Source: Zychaea mexicana
Lineage: Eukaryota > Mucoromycota > Mucoromycetes > Mucorales > Lichtheimiaceae
Assembly (NCBI RefSeq): GCF_025766255.1
Contig: NW_026516763.1
Span: 1 to 64,000 of the forward strand
Reading direction: 5' to 3'
DNA length: 64,000 nt
A program made the position numbers and the translations under genes. Within the stretch, counting starts at the first letter, position 1. Each line of letters opens with the position of its first letter. The notes under the pieces were generated by a model. That model was not told the DNA's origin, searched no databases, and was given only the letters and a program-made list of their open reading frames with translations. Of this stretch, positions 1-10,081 are shown piece after piece.

Positions 1-671
1 AAAAGGAGGGCAACCTGGTAGTACCAGGTAGAAGCAGAACAAATGTAGAAGCTTGATTGAATGCAACAATGTAGTATGTACTGATTTTCAGTGTATATCC
101 CTACATCATATCATGCTTCCGATAGCTTAATTGGTGGTCGTGGGTTTTTCTCTAACCAGATACTTGGCACGCAAGGCTAATTAGCCAATGCAGATGTGGT
201 GGCAAAAGTGATTATCATAAGGGGGGAGAAGATTGCAGTATTGACGGTCCCCTACTTCTGCTATGACTTCCAACAGACAGGAAAGCTACTGTTGCTGATC
301 TTATGTTTCAAGCTTAGCTAGTTATGTTACCCTCTCTCCTCCTTTTAATTATTTTGGGCAGTAGCACATGGAAAAGAATGCATATGGATACTCACGTTGA
401 ACAAGGAGAGAAATAATATTACGGCAAAACATGCAACAAAATAATAGAGGGAGGTATGATCGATAGCCATTTGAACCGAGTAAAAAGTCAAAGTTACACA
501 AACAGTAATGAAAGATAAATGGCAACCATTGTTGTTGCTGGAGGGAACGGGCCAACGAAACACACACTCTCCTTTTCTTTCTTTCTTTTAAAAACAATAA
601 CGTAACAAAAACAATAACCTCATTCCTTTTCTTTTTCTTTATTTTTACTTCAAAGCTTCTAAATAGTAATA
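1..671. other. intergenic / 5' flank of the calponin gene
   Basis: No gene could be supported here. Short open frames on the minus strand between 345 and 717 lack any recognisable family and include non-ATG starts. A pyrimidine-rich tract (about 570-660, runs of TTTTCTTTC and CTTTTTCTTT) directly precedes the start codon at 672 and is typical of a fungal core promoter or 5' leader. Upstream regulatory elements are not identifiable by eye. Confidence 0.5.
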
Positions 672-1837
672 ATGGCTCCATTGTATGGCATCGATCGCGG
701 TAAGCAGCAGCACGCAACCGAGGAAATTCTTCTTAAAGAACAGTGACACTCATATATATACGCGTTTTCCTCATTTCCTGCGGTAGAAATTCACCGCAAG
801 ATTCAATCAAAGTACTCGATTGAGCATGAACAGGAAGCTCGCGAATGGATCGAAAGCGTCATTGCTGAGCCTCTCCCAAGTGACGATTTCCAGGAGAGCT
901 TGAAAGACGGTGTCATTCTTTGCAAGTAAGTGGTTTGTTACCTATCTGCCCATTTCTAATAGCATTTGCCGACTCATCCATAGTAGATCCTTCAGCTGTA
1001 TACGTTCCTTTAAACTAAAATGATGTCTTCCTTCCTCTCTTGGCATGTAGGATGATCGGTAAACTCGTTCCCGGTGAAGGCAAATACAAGGTCTCCAGAA
1101 TTCCATTCATGCAGGTAAAATATGAGTGTGCAAATAACGAGAAGAGCCGGTCAGCTCGATCCCCAAATCTGCTGATGTTCAGCAGCAGTAATAATGAAGA
1201 TTACAATAGCAGCAAAATGGTAGTAGCAAGGCAACAACTAAATGTGAGGTGCGCTATGTAATAGATGGAAAATATTTCCAAGTTCCTTGCTGGAGCCGAG
1301 AAACTTGGAGTGCCAAAGCACGATTTGTTCCAGACCGTCGATTTGTACGAAAAGAAGAATATGACACAGGTAAAGGAGATAAATACCAGACAAATAAGGA
1401 GAGTGAGCCTTAGTATTGATATAATGTCATACTAGGTCGTTGACTCAATCTTTGCCATTTCGCGCTATGCTCACAAGGCTGGTACTTGTTCTACGGTAAA
1501 TTAAACTACTAACTGCTAGAGAAAGAGCGTTCTTTATCTTTCTGCTTGATCTGACGCCTATTCTATCATCCTATCAATACAGTACCTGGGTCCCAAGCTT
1601 GCAGAAAAGCATGTTGTCGAGTTCACTGAAGAAACGTTGAATGCTGGAAAGGCCATGTTCAATACCTACCAGTATGGCTACCACAAGGGCGCCAACCAGG
1701 TAAGAAAAAGAAAGAAAGAGGGAAAATGATACGAAAACAAATTGCTCATGGATTTGCTTACTGTGTTACTACTTTATAAGTCGGGTATTATTTTTGGTGC
1801 TCGCCGAGAGATCTCAAACGGTTTAGCTCGTAATTAG
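672..1837 (+). CDS. calponin/transgelin-family actin-binding protein (SCP1-like)
   Basis: Small actin-bundling protein with one calponin-homology (CH) domain and one C-terminal calponin-like repeat, the architecture of yeast Scp1 and fission-yeast Stg1; the expected role is cross-linking F-actin in cortical patches. I read seven exons: 672-699, 787-925, 1051-1114, 1265-1369, 1436-1495, 1583-1699 and 1781-1837, 189 aa. The CH domain covers roughly residues 20-135, with the typical stretches SLKDGVILCKMIGKLVPG, FLAGAEKLGVP and FQTVDLYEKKNMTQV. The last exon encodes SGIIFGARREISNG, matching the calponin repeat. The start ATG at 672 sits just before a 28-nt first exon; frames join perfectly through all six introns, each with GT-AG ends. 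The gene runs convergently toward the minus-strand PLC-like gene with 120 bp between the stop codons. Confidence 0.9.
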
Positions 1838-1957
1838 CTACTCAGTATCAAGACGCTAATAGAGCACTCATTTTTCTCACTTAATTAGCTTTTTTTATAT
1901 ACATTTTCTCACTCGCAATATATGTAGTAGTTCTCTTTTAATAAATAATATTGTAGT

Positions 1958-3244
1958 TTATTGATAAACATATGTATAAAATAATACAGTGTCAATAAGC
2001 AGAGTACTAATAGTAGCTGCTGTAAGGAGACAAGAGGTTCGTTGTCGGATGGATGTGGCAGAGGATGGAAGATTGTCAATTAGAACATGGGACAAAGTTC
2101 GACCTTTGTCACGTATCTCATCGATTGCGTTATTGGCGCCAGTCGTACCCGCATCAACTGCAGACTTTTCATCAATGATTGCTTTCTTTGGTGATGAAGA
2201 TGTTGACGATGGCAGTGGTTGAACACCATTTAGTTGTGCGACGTACTCCAGCGCACTGCCTCGTTCATAAAAATCGACCTCGATATAGTTTGGTTTTCTT
2301 TTAAAAGTCTCCGAGCACTCGTCGACGTGTTTCTTGAGCGAGTTACCATTCGTTTCTCCAGCCTTGTCACGCTGTGGCACTTTAATTTGGAAACCAAGCT
2401 CGATCACGCCGTATAAGAAGTGGTTCACAACATACATCATGGTGTCTGCGCTTGGTGGATCCCGAGGTCGATCGATTGAGCAATTGAAAGCGTTGATATT
2501 GGTGTTATCATAGGGTGTTTCAAAAACCAGCGAGAATTCATCCATCAGCCTGGTATTCTAATTTTTAGTTTTTTCCATCATATAGAGCGATAGTAGTAAC
2601 AGAAACCCAGGGATCATCGATCATCATGATCAACTCTACTTCACATAGACTTACCACGGCGTTTTCGAAGTATCAGCACCTGCATCAACAAAATTGACCA
2701 GCCTTTTGCCTGACTCGATCATTTCTTGTAATGACGGCCATTGTTGCTGATTGTTATTGCCGTGTGTATAGATATAAGGCACAACAGTACTGGCTTCATA
2801 CGCAGCAGCCAGATGTCCGATATCCAAGTTGTATAGATTATTCCAAAAGATGCTGACGACTTCGCCAGGATTTTCCTTTAACCAGGCACCAATCTGGTTC
2901 AACGTGTCAACGGCACTGCCAGCATCCAATATCGAGCAAGACGTATGGCACAGATGCAGACTGCGTGGGTCGTTTTTGTTTGTGATGCTAATATCTGGCA
3001 GTACCGCGGAGAACTTGAGTCCACGGACACCTCTGTTAAGTTGTTGGATAATTGGCTCGCTTTGTGTCGCTGCTACATTATTTCCGTATGCGTATGAATC
3101 GTGTGTGATTAGATAGGTCACTTGATCGTATCGACGTTCGCAAAGCGATTCATGGCCATTACAGAGAGTGGCCTGAGTGATGGCAGGTGCAACGAGTAAT
3201 AGAGCAAGTGATAGAAAAAGAACAGTAACAGAAGAATAGGCCAT
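1958..3244 (-). CDS. secreted PLC-like phosphodiesterase (PI-PLC X-like TIM barrel)
   Basis: Two exons on the minus strand, 3244-2655 and 2549-1958, give a protein of 393 aa. An N-terminal signal peptide is obvious (SVTVLFLSLALLLVAPAI, cleavage probably near ATLC). The mature protein starts with a Cys-rich segment and contains LITHDSYAYG, whose His matches the first catalytic His of PI-PLC X-type phosphodiesterases, then RGVRGLKFSAV and NPGEVVSIFWNN, all typical of the fungal PLC-like phosphodiesterase superfamily. The C-terminus ends in a hydrophobic segment (about residues 365-393), which could be a GPI-attachment signal or a membrane anchor. The substrate cannot be read from sequence; many fungal members lack some X-domain residues and may not hydrolyse phosphatidylinositol. 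Acceptor CCAG and donor GTAAGT give exact codon continuity. The promoter is shared with the divergent acyltransferase gene. Confidence 0.85.
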
Positions 3245-3677
3245 TTAATCAAAAGCTGGTAAGAAAGAATAAAGCGCATTTATATTGGAAAAATAAGAGG
3301 GAAAACTTGGCATCAGGTTGGATTTGCAATGCATTCTGGAATTTTTCTTCTTCCAGTTTATTAAATGAATTTCAAGTAGTACTAACAACTTCTCCTCCTT
3401 TTTTTTTAATACAACCGATGTGCTCCCCTTTATCGTGGTATTAGTCTTGCATAATATTAACTTAGAAGACGGATCCAAAATCATATCAGTTCAGTGTGTG
3501 AACAGCGACAGCAGATTAATCGTCCATTGTTTGTGCCCGCAATGCCATTCAGTTTGCTCCGACCCAAGCATTGTAATTCCGCAAAAGGTGTTTGGAAAAA
3601 AAAAAGTCAAAATCCAGCCCCAGTTGCTGCCTTTTCCTTGTTCTTTTGTTTACCAGGTTCAGGAAAAAAAATATTCG
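3245..3677. promoter_or_regulatory. divergent intergenic promoter, PLC-like gene / acyltransferase
   Basis: 433 bp between the start codons of two divergent genes. It is AT-rich with poly-A/poly-T runs (about 3396-3412 and 3598-3604). Open frames cross it on the plus strand (from about 3420) but show no domain, and I treat them as chance. A 5' non-coding exon for the acyltransferase cannot be excluded. Confidence 0.4.
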
Positions 3678-5346
3678 ATGCCACCTCGCGACCCGGCAAT
3701 AGCGGCCCAGAGTGTACAGACACCCACTGAAAATGTACAGGACAAGCTACTAGACCACTCTATGCAAGATCATTGGAAAGCAGAAATGCCGGGGTAGGTT
3801 TAAGTTATCTTTCGGCTCTGCCGTTTGATATGATATGTATATCAACCCCTACTACACTTATCAAACAAGACAATTAACCAGCTCCCTTCTTTTTCTTCAT
3901 AGATCGCCTAAAACCTTATACAATCGTGAAGAATTGGTAAATAACAATAAACTTAAAGAGATATTAGCTGACAAGAGCAATATCACTTACAACAACAGCA
4001 CTAAACCTTTTTTTCTTATGTCGGCAGCTCTCCTATGCAAAATGTTTTGTATATGACAGTAATGATACAGCACCAATAGCCTTAATATCACGAGCGATAC
4101 AGTGGATAAAGAGCGTTCCAAGTGCGCTGGTTCGTTATGGAGTGCTACTGCCCATTCGTCTTGCTTCGTTGAGTGCGGCTACGATCGCGTTTTTCGTGTC
4201 GTTACCGATTGCCGTTACTTTGGAGAGTAAAAGCATGGTGGTACGTTCATAATCCAGGCCGACATATTCTTGAATTTGTTCGGCATGTGTTACGATTTTC
4301 GAGTTAAATCTCTTTTCATGATTTCTTAGTCGACACTGGTAAAATATTATTGTAAAGGAATCTTGTTTTCCTTGGGCACCATTCCGCGTTACCTTGGCAA
4401 CAAACCATGTCTCTCTGAACCTCATGTCTTTGTGGTAAGATGCATATACATTTTTGTCTTTTTTTGCAGAAGTAACAGTATTAACAGAAAAAAACCTTGT
4501 TTCTTGTGGCGTATGTGATTTTCCCAGGCCAATCATACTTCATACCTCGACTACATTCTTGTCAGTGCATGCCGTTTTCCAAATGCGGTTGTCATGGCAC
4601 GCCACGGTGGCGCACTCGGCTTTCTTCAAAATAATGGCTTAAATTTTCTGCATTCGATGACATTTGATCGATCCAATACCGAGGAAAGAAAGGATCTTGC
4701 TGGCCGGTATGTTTGTCTCTTATGTATATGAATGGAAAACATATATAATAATGGAAGAACCCATCTTTTGGTCTGTGCATGATGTAGATTAAGGAAACAT
4801 GTCATGAATCCAACTACCTGGCCCAACCCAATGATTATTTTCCCTGAAGGAACCTGTGTAAACAACAAGTATTCGATCCGATTTCAGAAAGGCGCGTTTG
4901 AACTTGGCGTCAAAGTGTGCCCTGTTGGAATCAAGTATGGATAGAAGCAAATATTTTGGAATGGCGATAGGAGGCGTTTTATATGGGTATCTGACATATT
5001 GTGCTTGTCGAAAACAACATAGATACGATCGCTATTGGGGAGATCCTTATTGGGATACGCGAAAGGTAACTTGTTAAGAGAATGACTATGAATGTAAATG
5101 GGAAACTTATACAACGCATTGGCTATCATTTAGGGATTCTTGTATTACGCCTTTTATCGCATGACACGATGGATAACACCGGTCGACGTCGTCTACTGCA
5201 CACCACAAGACCTTCGCCCAGAAGAAGATGCAGTCCAATACGGTGAGCGTATCAAGGCTGTGATTTCCGATACCATTGGCTTAGAGAGCGAAGATTTTAA
5301 TGGCATGGCCAAACGAGATCTGCTCAAGATTTTAGACGAAAAGTAG
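3678..5346 (+). CDS. PlsC-type glycerolipid acyltransferase (LPAT/LPCAT-GPAT3/4-like)
   Basis: Membrane acyltransferase transferring acyl-CoA to lysophospholipid or glycerol-phosphate. Eight exons read: 3678-3793, 3903-3936, 4028-4240, 4330-4434, 4528-4706, 4788-4934, 5023-5065, 5134-5346, 349 aa. Motif I is ANHTSYLDYI (NHxxxxD, catalytic His-Asp), beginning directly at the exon 5 acceptor; motif III is IIFPEGTCVNN, characteristic of the LPCAT1 / GPAT3-4 branch; motif IV-like VCPVGIKY follows. A long hydrophobic segment, YGVLLPIRLASLSAATIAFF, lies upstream and probably anchors the enzyme in the ER membrane. All frames join without stops. The yeast relative is likely Vps66-type; the exact acceptor (LPA, lysophosphatidylcholine or glycerol-3-phosphate) is not decidable here. 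The start at MPPRDP is the first ATG that keeps the frame; an upstream exon is possible. Confidence 0.85.
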
Positions 5347-7275
5347 TATAGTTTCTGTGTAAATATTGCTTTCCTTTTGTGTGTACCACTTTTCCTTTCA
5401 GGACCCCATCTCTTTTTTGTATATAGCATTACATTTTCATATATATCTTTGTCTCTCGTTTGATTGTTCATTGCACCTCGCTGCTAAAGCAAAAAACAAC
5501 GTATCATTTATGATCCATATTTTTTTTTGTGTCTAACAGAATTATACTCATTCGATCATGAAGGTTTTAACCGAGCTTAGAGAAAATACCTCAAAGATCT
5601 TTAAAAATACATAATCGATATCTATATATTGGTCTCCACTTTCCTTGATGACCGTATATAGTGCGCCGGTCACTTCCTTTGCTCTCGACTTTGAGTGCTT
5701 GATCATCGAATCGAATCCCAGGAAACATAAAGTGTTTTCCTGAGCGCTGCTCGGCTTTCCCGTTAGTTACAACCAAGTATGTCGTCAAAAGTTGTTGGAG
5801 TTAATGGGCATTAAACTTTTCGGGAGGGCTTTTATATAAACGCTTTTTAACTAAAAAGCGGGCCAAACTTCGAGCTTATCATCAAGATTAGTAAATCCAG
5901 ATTGGCTTTGCATTGTCTTAAGCAGATTATGTATCATTACTATTACATTTATTCTGGGGCTTAAAAGAAATAGACACACTCTCAACTATTTCTTGAACTT
6001 ACTAACTTTACTTTGATATCGCCAGCATGTTTATAAAACTTTTCACCTATGATACACGCCTTTTAGTTATCAAGTTTACGATGTATAGCGTCAATTACTG
6101 TGTTTTGAGGCTTGACACGATGGGTTTTTGTTTCAAGTACTCAAAAACTAGCACACGACTAGTAGAAAACTGGTGCTTACTCTTCTTGACATCTACACTT
6201 AAGGGCTACAGCGTGTTCATTACCTTTACTCGCCGTTGTAACCGTTCCAAGTAGCGTCGTAGTAGCAAGGAACGGTAGTTACTCCATAGATATCTGCGCG
6301 AATTTATAAAATCGCGCGAGGTTTCCTTAAAGCGCAGCAGAATGTATACGCATTATGCAGTATTTTACCTGCTGCTTAAAAAAGTGACCTTAATTGACCC
6401 TACCTATGTTATAGCAAGAGCCTTGTCCATTGTCTATACAAGTCTCGATAGACCGACAACTTATAACCTTTTCTCTCTTCTTGATTGCCATCATCAAGTA
6501 CAAGGGCGAGACACACAAAAAAAAACTTTCTCTAATTACATTCTGAAAGGCAAGATACTTTATGTTGCTTTTGTATGAGTGTTTTGCCACTTCTCTAACT
6601 TTGCCGAGCTTGATAAACTCAGTTTGCAAAGCGCTAAGAAAAATATCAGAATGTTCATACTAAGATTTAAGCAAAATATATTTGCCGTTTATGCATGTTG
6701 GATATGTACTTTTATAATGGATGCTAGAGGACAATGTGCTGAGCTAGTGATTGGACTTATATACGAAGTGAAAGATTATTTATTCACAAGTTACAGAAGA
6801 GAAAGGGAGAAGAAAAAGAAAAAGGAAGGGAGGAATAAATCTCACCATGTGAAAAGGCGTCTTGGTGATGACAAATAAAGAGTTATTTGTTAGTGAAAGA
6901 AGAATGGAGTGACGTATTGTCAAGAGATCTTGTTTTTTCAGAAACATGAGAAGAAATGTTTCAACTACAAGGTGAAAATTTGATTGTTTTATATATCGTA
7001 TCCGGTGATAACTCATATGCGTAAAAGAGCAATCACAGTGTAGTACGTACATGGATATTGTTGTTGCAGAAGTGCCGCAATGAGTTTTCGCAGTGGTGGG
7101 CCCGGACTTCGCGTAATCGGCCGCAAAGTCATAGGCTAATCCACTAGCTTATATTCATTGAGAGAACAATAATCATCATTTCCATAATTCCGAGCCCGAG
7201 AACTGTTTAATTAAACAAGCAGCAATGCTACTTATCTCTAGATCATACATGTATGCTTGAGTTACGGATCAGATC
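5347..7275. other. AT-rich intergenic region with short palindromes
   Basis: 1.9 kb without a supported gene. It holds three short perfect inverted repeats (5841-5860, 6241-6276, 6296-6317; see findings). A 45-codon minus-strand ORF (5728 to 5591, beginning MFPGIRFDDQ) lies about 100 bp downstream of a minus-strand TATATAAAA (5830-5840), so a small transcription unit is conceivable, but I recognise no family and give it little weight. Several plus-strand ORFs between 6027 and 6878 are short and AT-driven. Confidence 0.4.
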
Positions 7276-7278
7276 ATT

Positions 7279-7299
7279 AGGGGGTTTCACGCTTGGGAA
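7279..7299 (+). repeat. left terminal inverted repeat of the Harbinger element
   Basis: Begins AGGGGGTTTCACGCTTGG and is matched perfectly over 21 bp by the reverse complement of 10058-10078. It is the presumed transposase cleavage end, flanked by ATT outside. Confidence 0.92.
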
Positions 7300-7453
7300 A
7301 AAATGAGAAAATGAAATGCGCATTTCTTCAGTTTAAAAAGCAAAGTCACAATCACGGATAAACTTTCAACATCAGCTGCTACGCGTTTCGCGTCAACGTT
7401 TCTTGAATTTGTTACTTTATTTCACACACTACGTTCTTACAATCAACCTTCCA

Positions 7454-8677
7454 ATGCCAAAAATCACTCAGCGACAAAGGACTTTACGTGGAATCAATAA
7501 GCTCATTGAGCAAAGCATTCAGCGGCAGTTGCTTTGCAACGATGAATCGAGCGAATTGCTCCAAGAGGAAGAAGATTGCGACGAGCTTCTTGGCATTTAC
7601 GTTGGCATCAGCAGCCATCGATACCTCAATCCTCGCGGTCACGTTCCAAAACTGCAAGAAAAACGCGAGTTTTTTATGCAATGGCCTGATAAGCAATTCA
7701 AAACGTTGGTGCGAATGAACAAAAGATCGTTCAAAGCTCTCCTCGAGCTTATTGAGGGCCATCCGGATTTCAACAGCGAGTCGCGTGTAGCTCAGATAGA
7801 TGTCCAAACGCAGCTAGGCATCACGCTGCAAAGACTCGCACACGACGGAAGTGGAAACTCCACTACGAAACTTGGGATGGAATGGGGTGTGTCTACAGGC
7901 TTTGTCAGCAAATGCTTTTATCGCGTCATTGGAGTCATCAACAAATTGATGTTGACTGATTTTTTGTCCTGGCCTGATGAAGAAGAACGCAAGTCGATTG
8001 CTGCGCGCATAGAATCCAAGACCGGCTTCCCCTGGTGTGTCGGTTTTGTCGATGGCACTCATGTCAACTTCGCTCAAAGACCCAAAGAACAAGGCGAAGT
8101 TTACTTCAACCGCAAATCACGCTACTCCATGAATCTTCAGATCATATGTGATGATAACCGCTACATCCGATCCATCTGTTGCGGATGTCCTGGTTCTATG
8201 AGCGACGCAAGCGTATTTAGCAGCCAATCTCTTCCAGGACTGTTTCCTGATGCCCATTTTTCAGGAAACGAATATTTAATTGGTGATTCTGGATATGGGC
8301 TTACGACGCGTCTGATCACTCCATACCGCAGTCCAACAGCCCGACTGCACAAGGATTACGAAACGTTCAACTTCCAGCATGCATCAGGTAGGGTGGCTGT
8401 TGAAAATACGATTGGTATCTTGAAAGGAAGGTGGCGCTTTTTGAAGAATGTCCCATTGCAACTGAGATCCAAGGACGAATTCGAAAAGCTAAACAATATT
8501 ATCGTTGCAACATGTCTTCTCCACAACTATCTCTTCCGACGCAATGATAAATGGGATCCGGACACCGAAAACGATAATGGAAGCAATGAGCATAGCTCAT
8601 CATCACAGCTTTCAGACGCAGAAGGGAAAAGAGACCTCGTGAAAAACATTGTAGTTGATTTTACATCTAGACAATAA
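7454..8677 (+). CDS. PIF/Harbinger DDE transposase (harbinger nuclease, DDE_4 type)
   Basis: Single-exon ORF of 407 aa from the ATG at 7454 (MPKITQRQRT); the frame is open further upstream but without ATG. The nuclease triad is visible: Asp at about residue 200 in GFVDGTHV, Asp at about 278 in LIGDSGYGL, and Glu at about 317 in VENTIGILKGRWRF, exactly the DDE_4 pattern. A helix-turn-helix-like region with WGVSTGFVSKCF lies around residues 130-165. The length is normal for the family (350-450 aa). It cuts and joins the element ends; in characterised systems the Myb-like partner protein is needed for nuclear import and end recognition, and that gene is present next door. No frameshift or stop was seen, so activity is plausible. 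Confidence 0.93.
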   Translation: MPKITQRQRTLRGINKLIEQSIQRQLLCNDESSELLQEEEDCDELLGIYVGISSHRYLNPRGHVPKLQEKREFFMQWPDKQFKTLVRMNKRSFKALLELIEGHPDFNSESRVAQIDVQTQLGITLQRLAHDGSGNSTTKLGMEWGVSTGFVSKCFYRVIGVINKLMLTDFLSWPDEEERKSIAARIESKTGFPWCVGFVDGTHVNFAQRPKEQGEVYFNRKSRYSMNLQIICDDNRYIRSICCGCPGSMSDASVFSSQSLPGLFPDAHFSGNEYLIGDSGYGLTTRLITPYRSPTARLHKDYETFNFQHASGRVAVENTIGILKGRWRFLKNVPLQLRSKDEFEKLNNIIVATCLLHNYLFRRNDKWDPDTENDNGSNEHSSSSQLSDAEGKRDLVKNIVVDFTSRQ

Positions 8678-8706
8678 ACTTTTGTTTATACATAAAATGC
8701 CAGTGA

Positions 8707-9678
8707 CTACTCGTATACATTTTCAATTATCTGTTTGGCTTCGTCAGCAGTCTTTCCAAGTTTCAACAGCTCAATGAAAAACTTGGTCCTGTCACTAGCG
8801 TAAGTCTGCTGTTCTTGTGCCTGGGACGCACGTTTCTGTTCTGCCAATCGCGCCTTCTCCAATTGCAGTCTCTCATGCTCGAGCTTGAGCTTTTTCGACT
8901 CTAACTTGCGTCGTTTGGCTTCATTGACCGAGTAAACGGCAGTAAAGTTTCTGCCGCGTGGCACATTATCGTCGTCATCGTCAGAGCCGCTTTTTACCCT
9001 GCTGGAAGCAATGCTGTTCACCTCCTCATTCTGGGGCTCCGGACTGGGTGCAGCCTGCTCCAAGAATCGTTCCATAGACTCTTCGAAATTGTCGACAGTG
9101 ATTTCTTGTGTCTCGCTGTCGACATCTGCTTGTTCGAAGAACGAGGAGCAAGGCACGTTTTCGTCGACAACATGATTCGTCGGCAATTCTTCAGTTGCTG
9201 TTGTTGGTACTGGTGTTGCTGCTACTGCAGTTTCTACTGCAGGTAACTCAGTAGCTGGCACAAGAGTGGCCGCAAGTGCAGAGATCGATGGCGGAAGGCC
9301 AGCATGCAAAACCGTGCTTGGGCTGATATTCTCCCTTTGGCCAAAGATTGAATCCATCTCATAGAAGTAGGGGCACATATGATTGAGTTTGTCAACAATA
9401 TTTTTTATGCCCTTTTTACGTTCTTTTTGGCTGATCTCTCTGCCAAAGCCAGAAGCTTCCGACTTTCTTTTGCTACTGATATACCGTCTCTTGTAACTTT
9501 CGAAACGGCTTTTCGTTTTCTGCCAGTCCCAACCAACGCCAGTTTTCTCATTGATAGCCGCGGCCATCTCAGTGTATGCGGCTGTTTTCGTTCCTTTCTT
9601 TTTTATGCCTGGTGCTGACTGCTCGCCTGCGCCTGACCACTTCTCGAAGTTTTCACGAATGGTAAGCCAGTTGACCAT
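8707..9678 (-). CDS. Myb/SANT-like DNA-binding protein of the Harbinger element
   Basis: Single-exon ORF of 323 aa from the ATG at 9678. The first 110 residues look like a Myb/SANT-like trihelix: NWLTIRENFEKWSGAG, then VGWDWQKTKSRFESYKRRY, with spaced tryptophans and basic residues. A long acidic and Ala/Thr/Pro-rich linker follows, then a charged coiled-coil-like segment (about residues 255-300, rich in KLESKKLKLEHERLQLEK) that could dimerise, and a short C-terminal tail. Equivalent second ORFs in PIF/Harbinger elements bind the subterminal DNA and help the transposase; here that role is inferred from position and fold type. It is convergent with the transposase gene. Confidence 0.85.
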   Translation of the reverse strand: MVNWLTIRENFEKWSGAGEQSAPGIKKKGTKTAAYTEMAAAINEKTGVGWDWQKTKSRFESYKRRYISSKRKSEASGFGREISQKERKKGIKNIVDKLNHMCPYFYEMDSIFGQRENISPSTVLHAGLPPSISALAATLVPATELPAVETAVAATPVPTTATEELPTNHVVDENVPCSSFFEQADVDSETQEITVDNFEESMERFLEQAAPSPEPQNEEVNSIASSRVKSGSDDDDDNVPRGRNFTAVYSVNEAKRRKLESKKLKLEHERLQLEKARLAEQKRASQAQEQQTYASDRTKFFIELLKLGKTADEAKQIIENVYE

Positions 9679-9940
9679 TACTTCACATACTTCATTTGAA
9701 GTGTGATCTCGGCTGGCCTTTTGTACACAAAAGATACCGAAGTTAACTTTAACTCATTTAAATGAAAGGTAACGTTAGTGTCTTTTTCCCTACAGATGAA
9801 GTCTCATTATGGACCGTGGTGGTTGCATTTGTGGTGTGTTCGTTTGTCATATTGAGCAGAAAGGAGTAGAGTTTATTTCGACGCGTCTTACGCGTGTAAA
9901 AATGATAGTTCCATCCCAACCCAGAATTTGCAAGTCACAA

Positions 9941-10045
9941 GCGCAAGAAAAGCGCATTTCTTGCAAGAAAAGCAGCTCAGAAAGTGCTTTTCTTGACTAG
10001 AAATTTTTGCATTTCTTGCGGAAGAAATGCGGTTTTTCGGCTGTT
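9941..10045. repeat. subterminal palindromic repeats of the Harbinger element
   Basis: Several copies of a core like GCATTTCTTG and its complement CAAGAAATGC are packed here, including the hairpin GCATTTCTTGCGGAAGAAAT at about 10011. A related GCGCATTTCTTC lies at about 7318 inside the left end. They probably serve as binding sites for the Myb-like protein or transposase (inference). Confidence 0.6.
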
Positions 10046-10057
10046 AAAAAGCAGAAA

Positions 10058-10078
10058 TTCCCAAGCGTGAAACCCCCT
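10058..10078 (-). repeat. right terminal inverted repeat of the Harbinger element
   Basis: Perfect 21-bp inverted match to 7279-7299, followed by the ATT repeat at 10079-10081. Confidence 0.92.
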
Positions 10079-10081
10079 ATT

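Larger units (their letters stand above)
7279..10078 (+). mobile_element. PIF/Harbinger DNA transposon, apparently complete (2.8 kb)
   Basis: Both ends carry a perfect 21-bp terminal inverted repeat (7279-7299 and 10058-10078, starting AGGGGGTTTCACGC). ATT at 7276-7278 is repeated at 10079-10081, a 3-bp target duplication as expected for this superfamily (usually TWA; here ATT by the most symmetrical reading). Inside are the two genes that define PIF/Harbinger: a DDE transposase on + (7454-8677) and a Myb/SANT-like DNA-binding protein on - (8707-9678), arranged tail to tail with 29 bp between stops. Both frames are free of stops, the DDE triad is intact and the TIRs are identical, so the element looks young and could be autonomous. 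Confidence 0.93.

Noticed and set aside
4135..4536. Minus-strand open frame of 133 codons
   Set aside because: It overlaps two exons of the acyltransferase on the opposite strand and disappears as a candidate once those are spliced.
7403..7453. Upstream extension of the Harbinger transposase
   Set aside because: The extension begins with a TTG codon and encodes a hydrophobic stretch unlike family members; the first ATG at 7454 gives the normal N-terminus.
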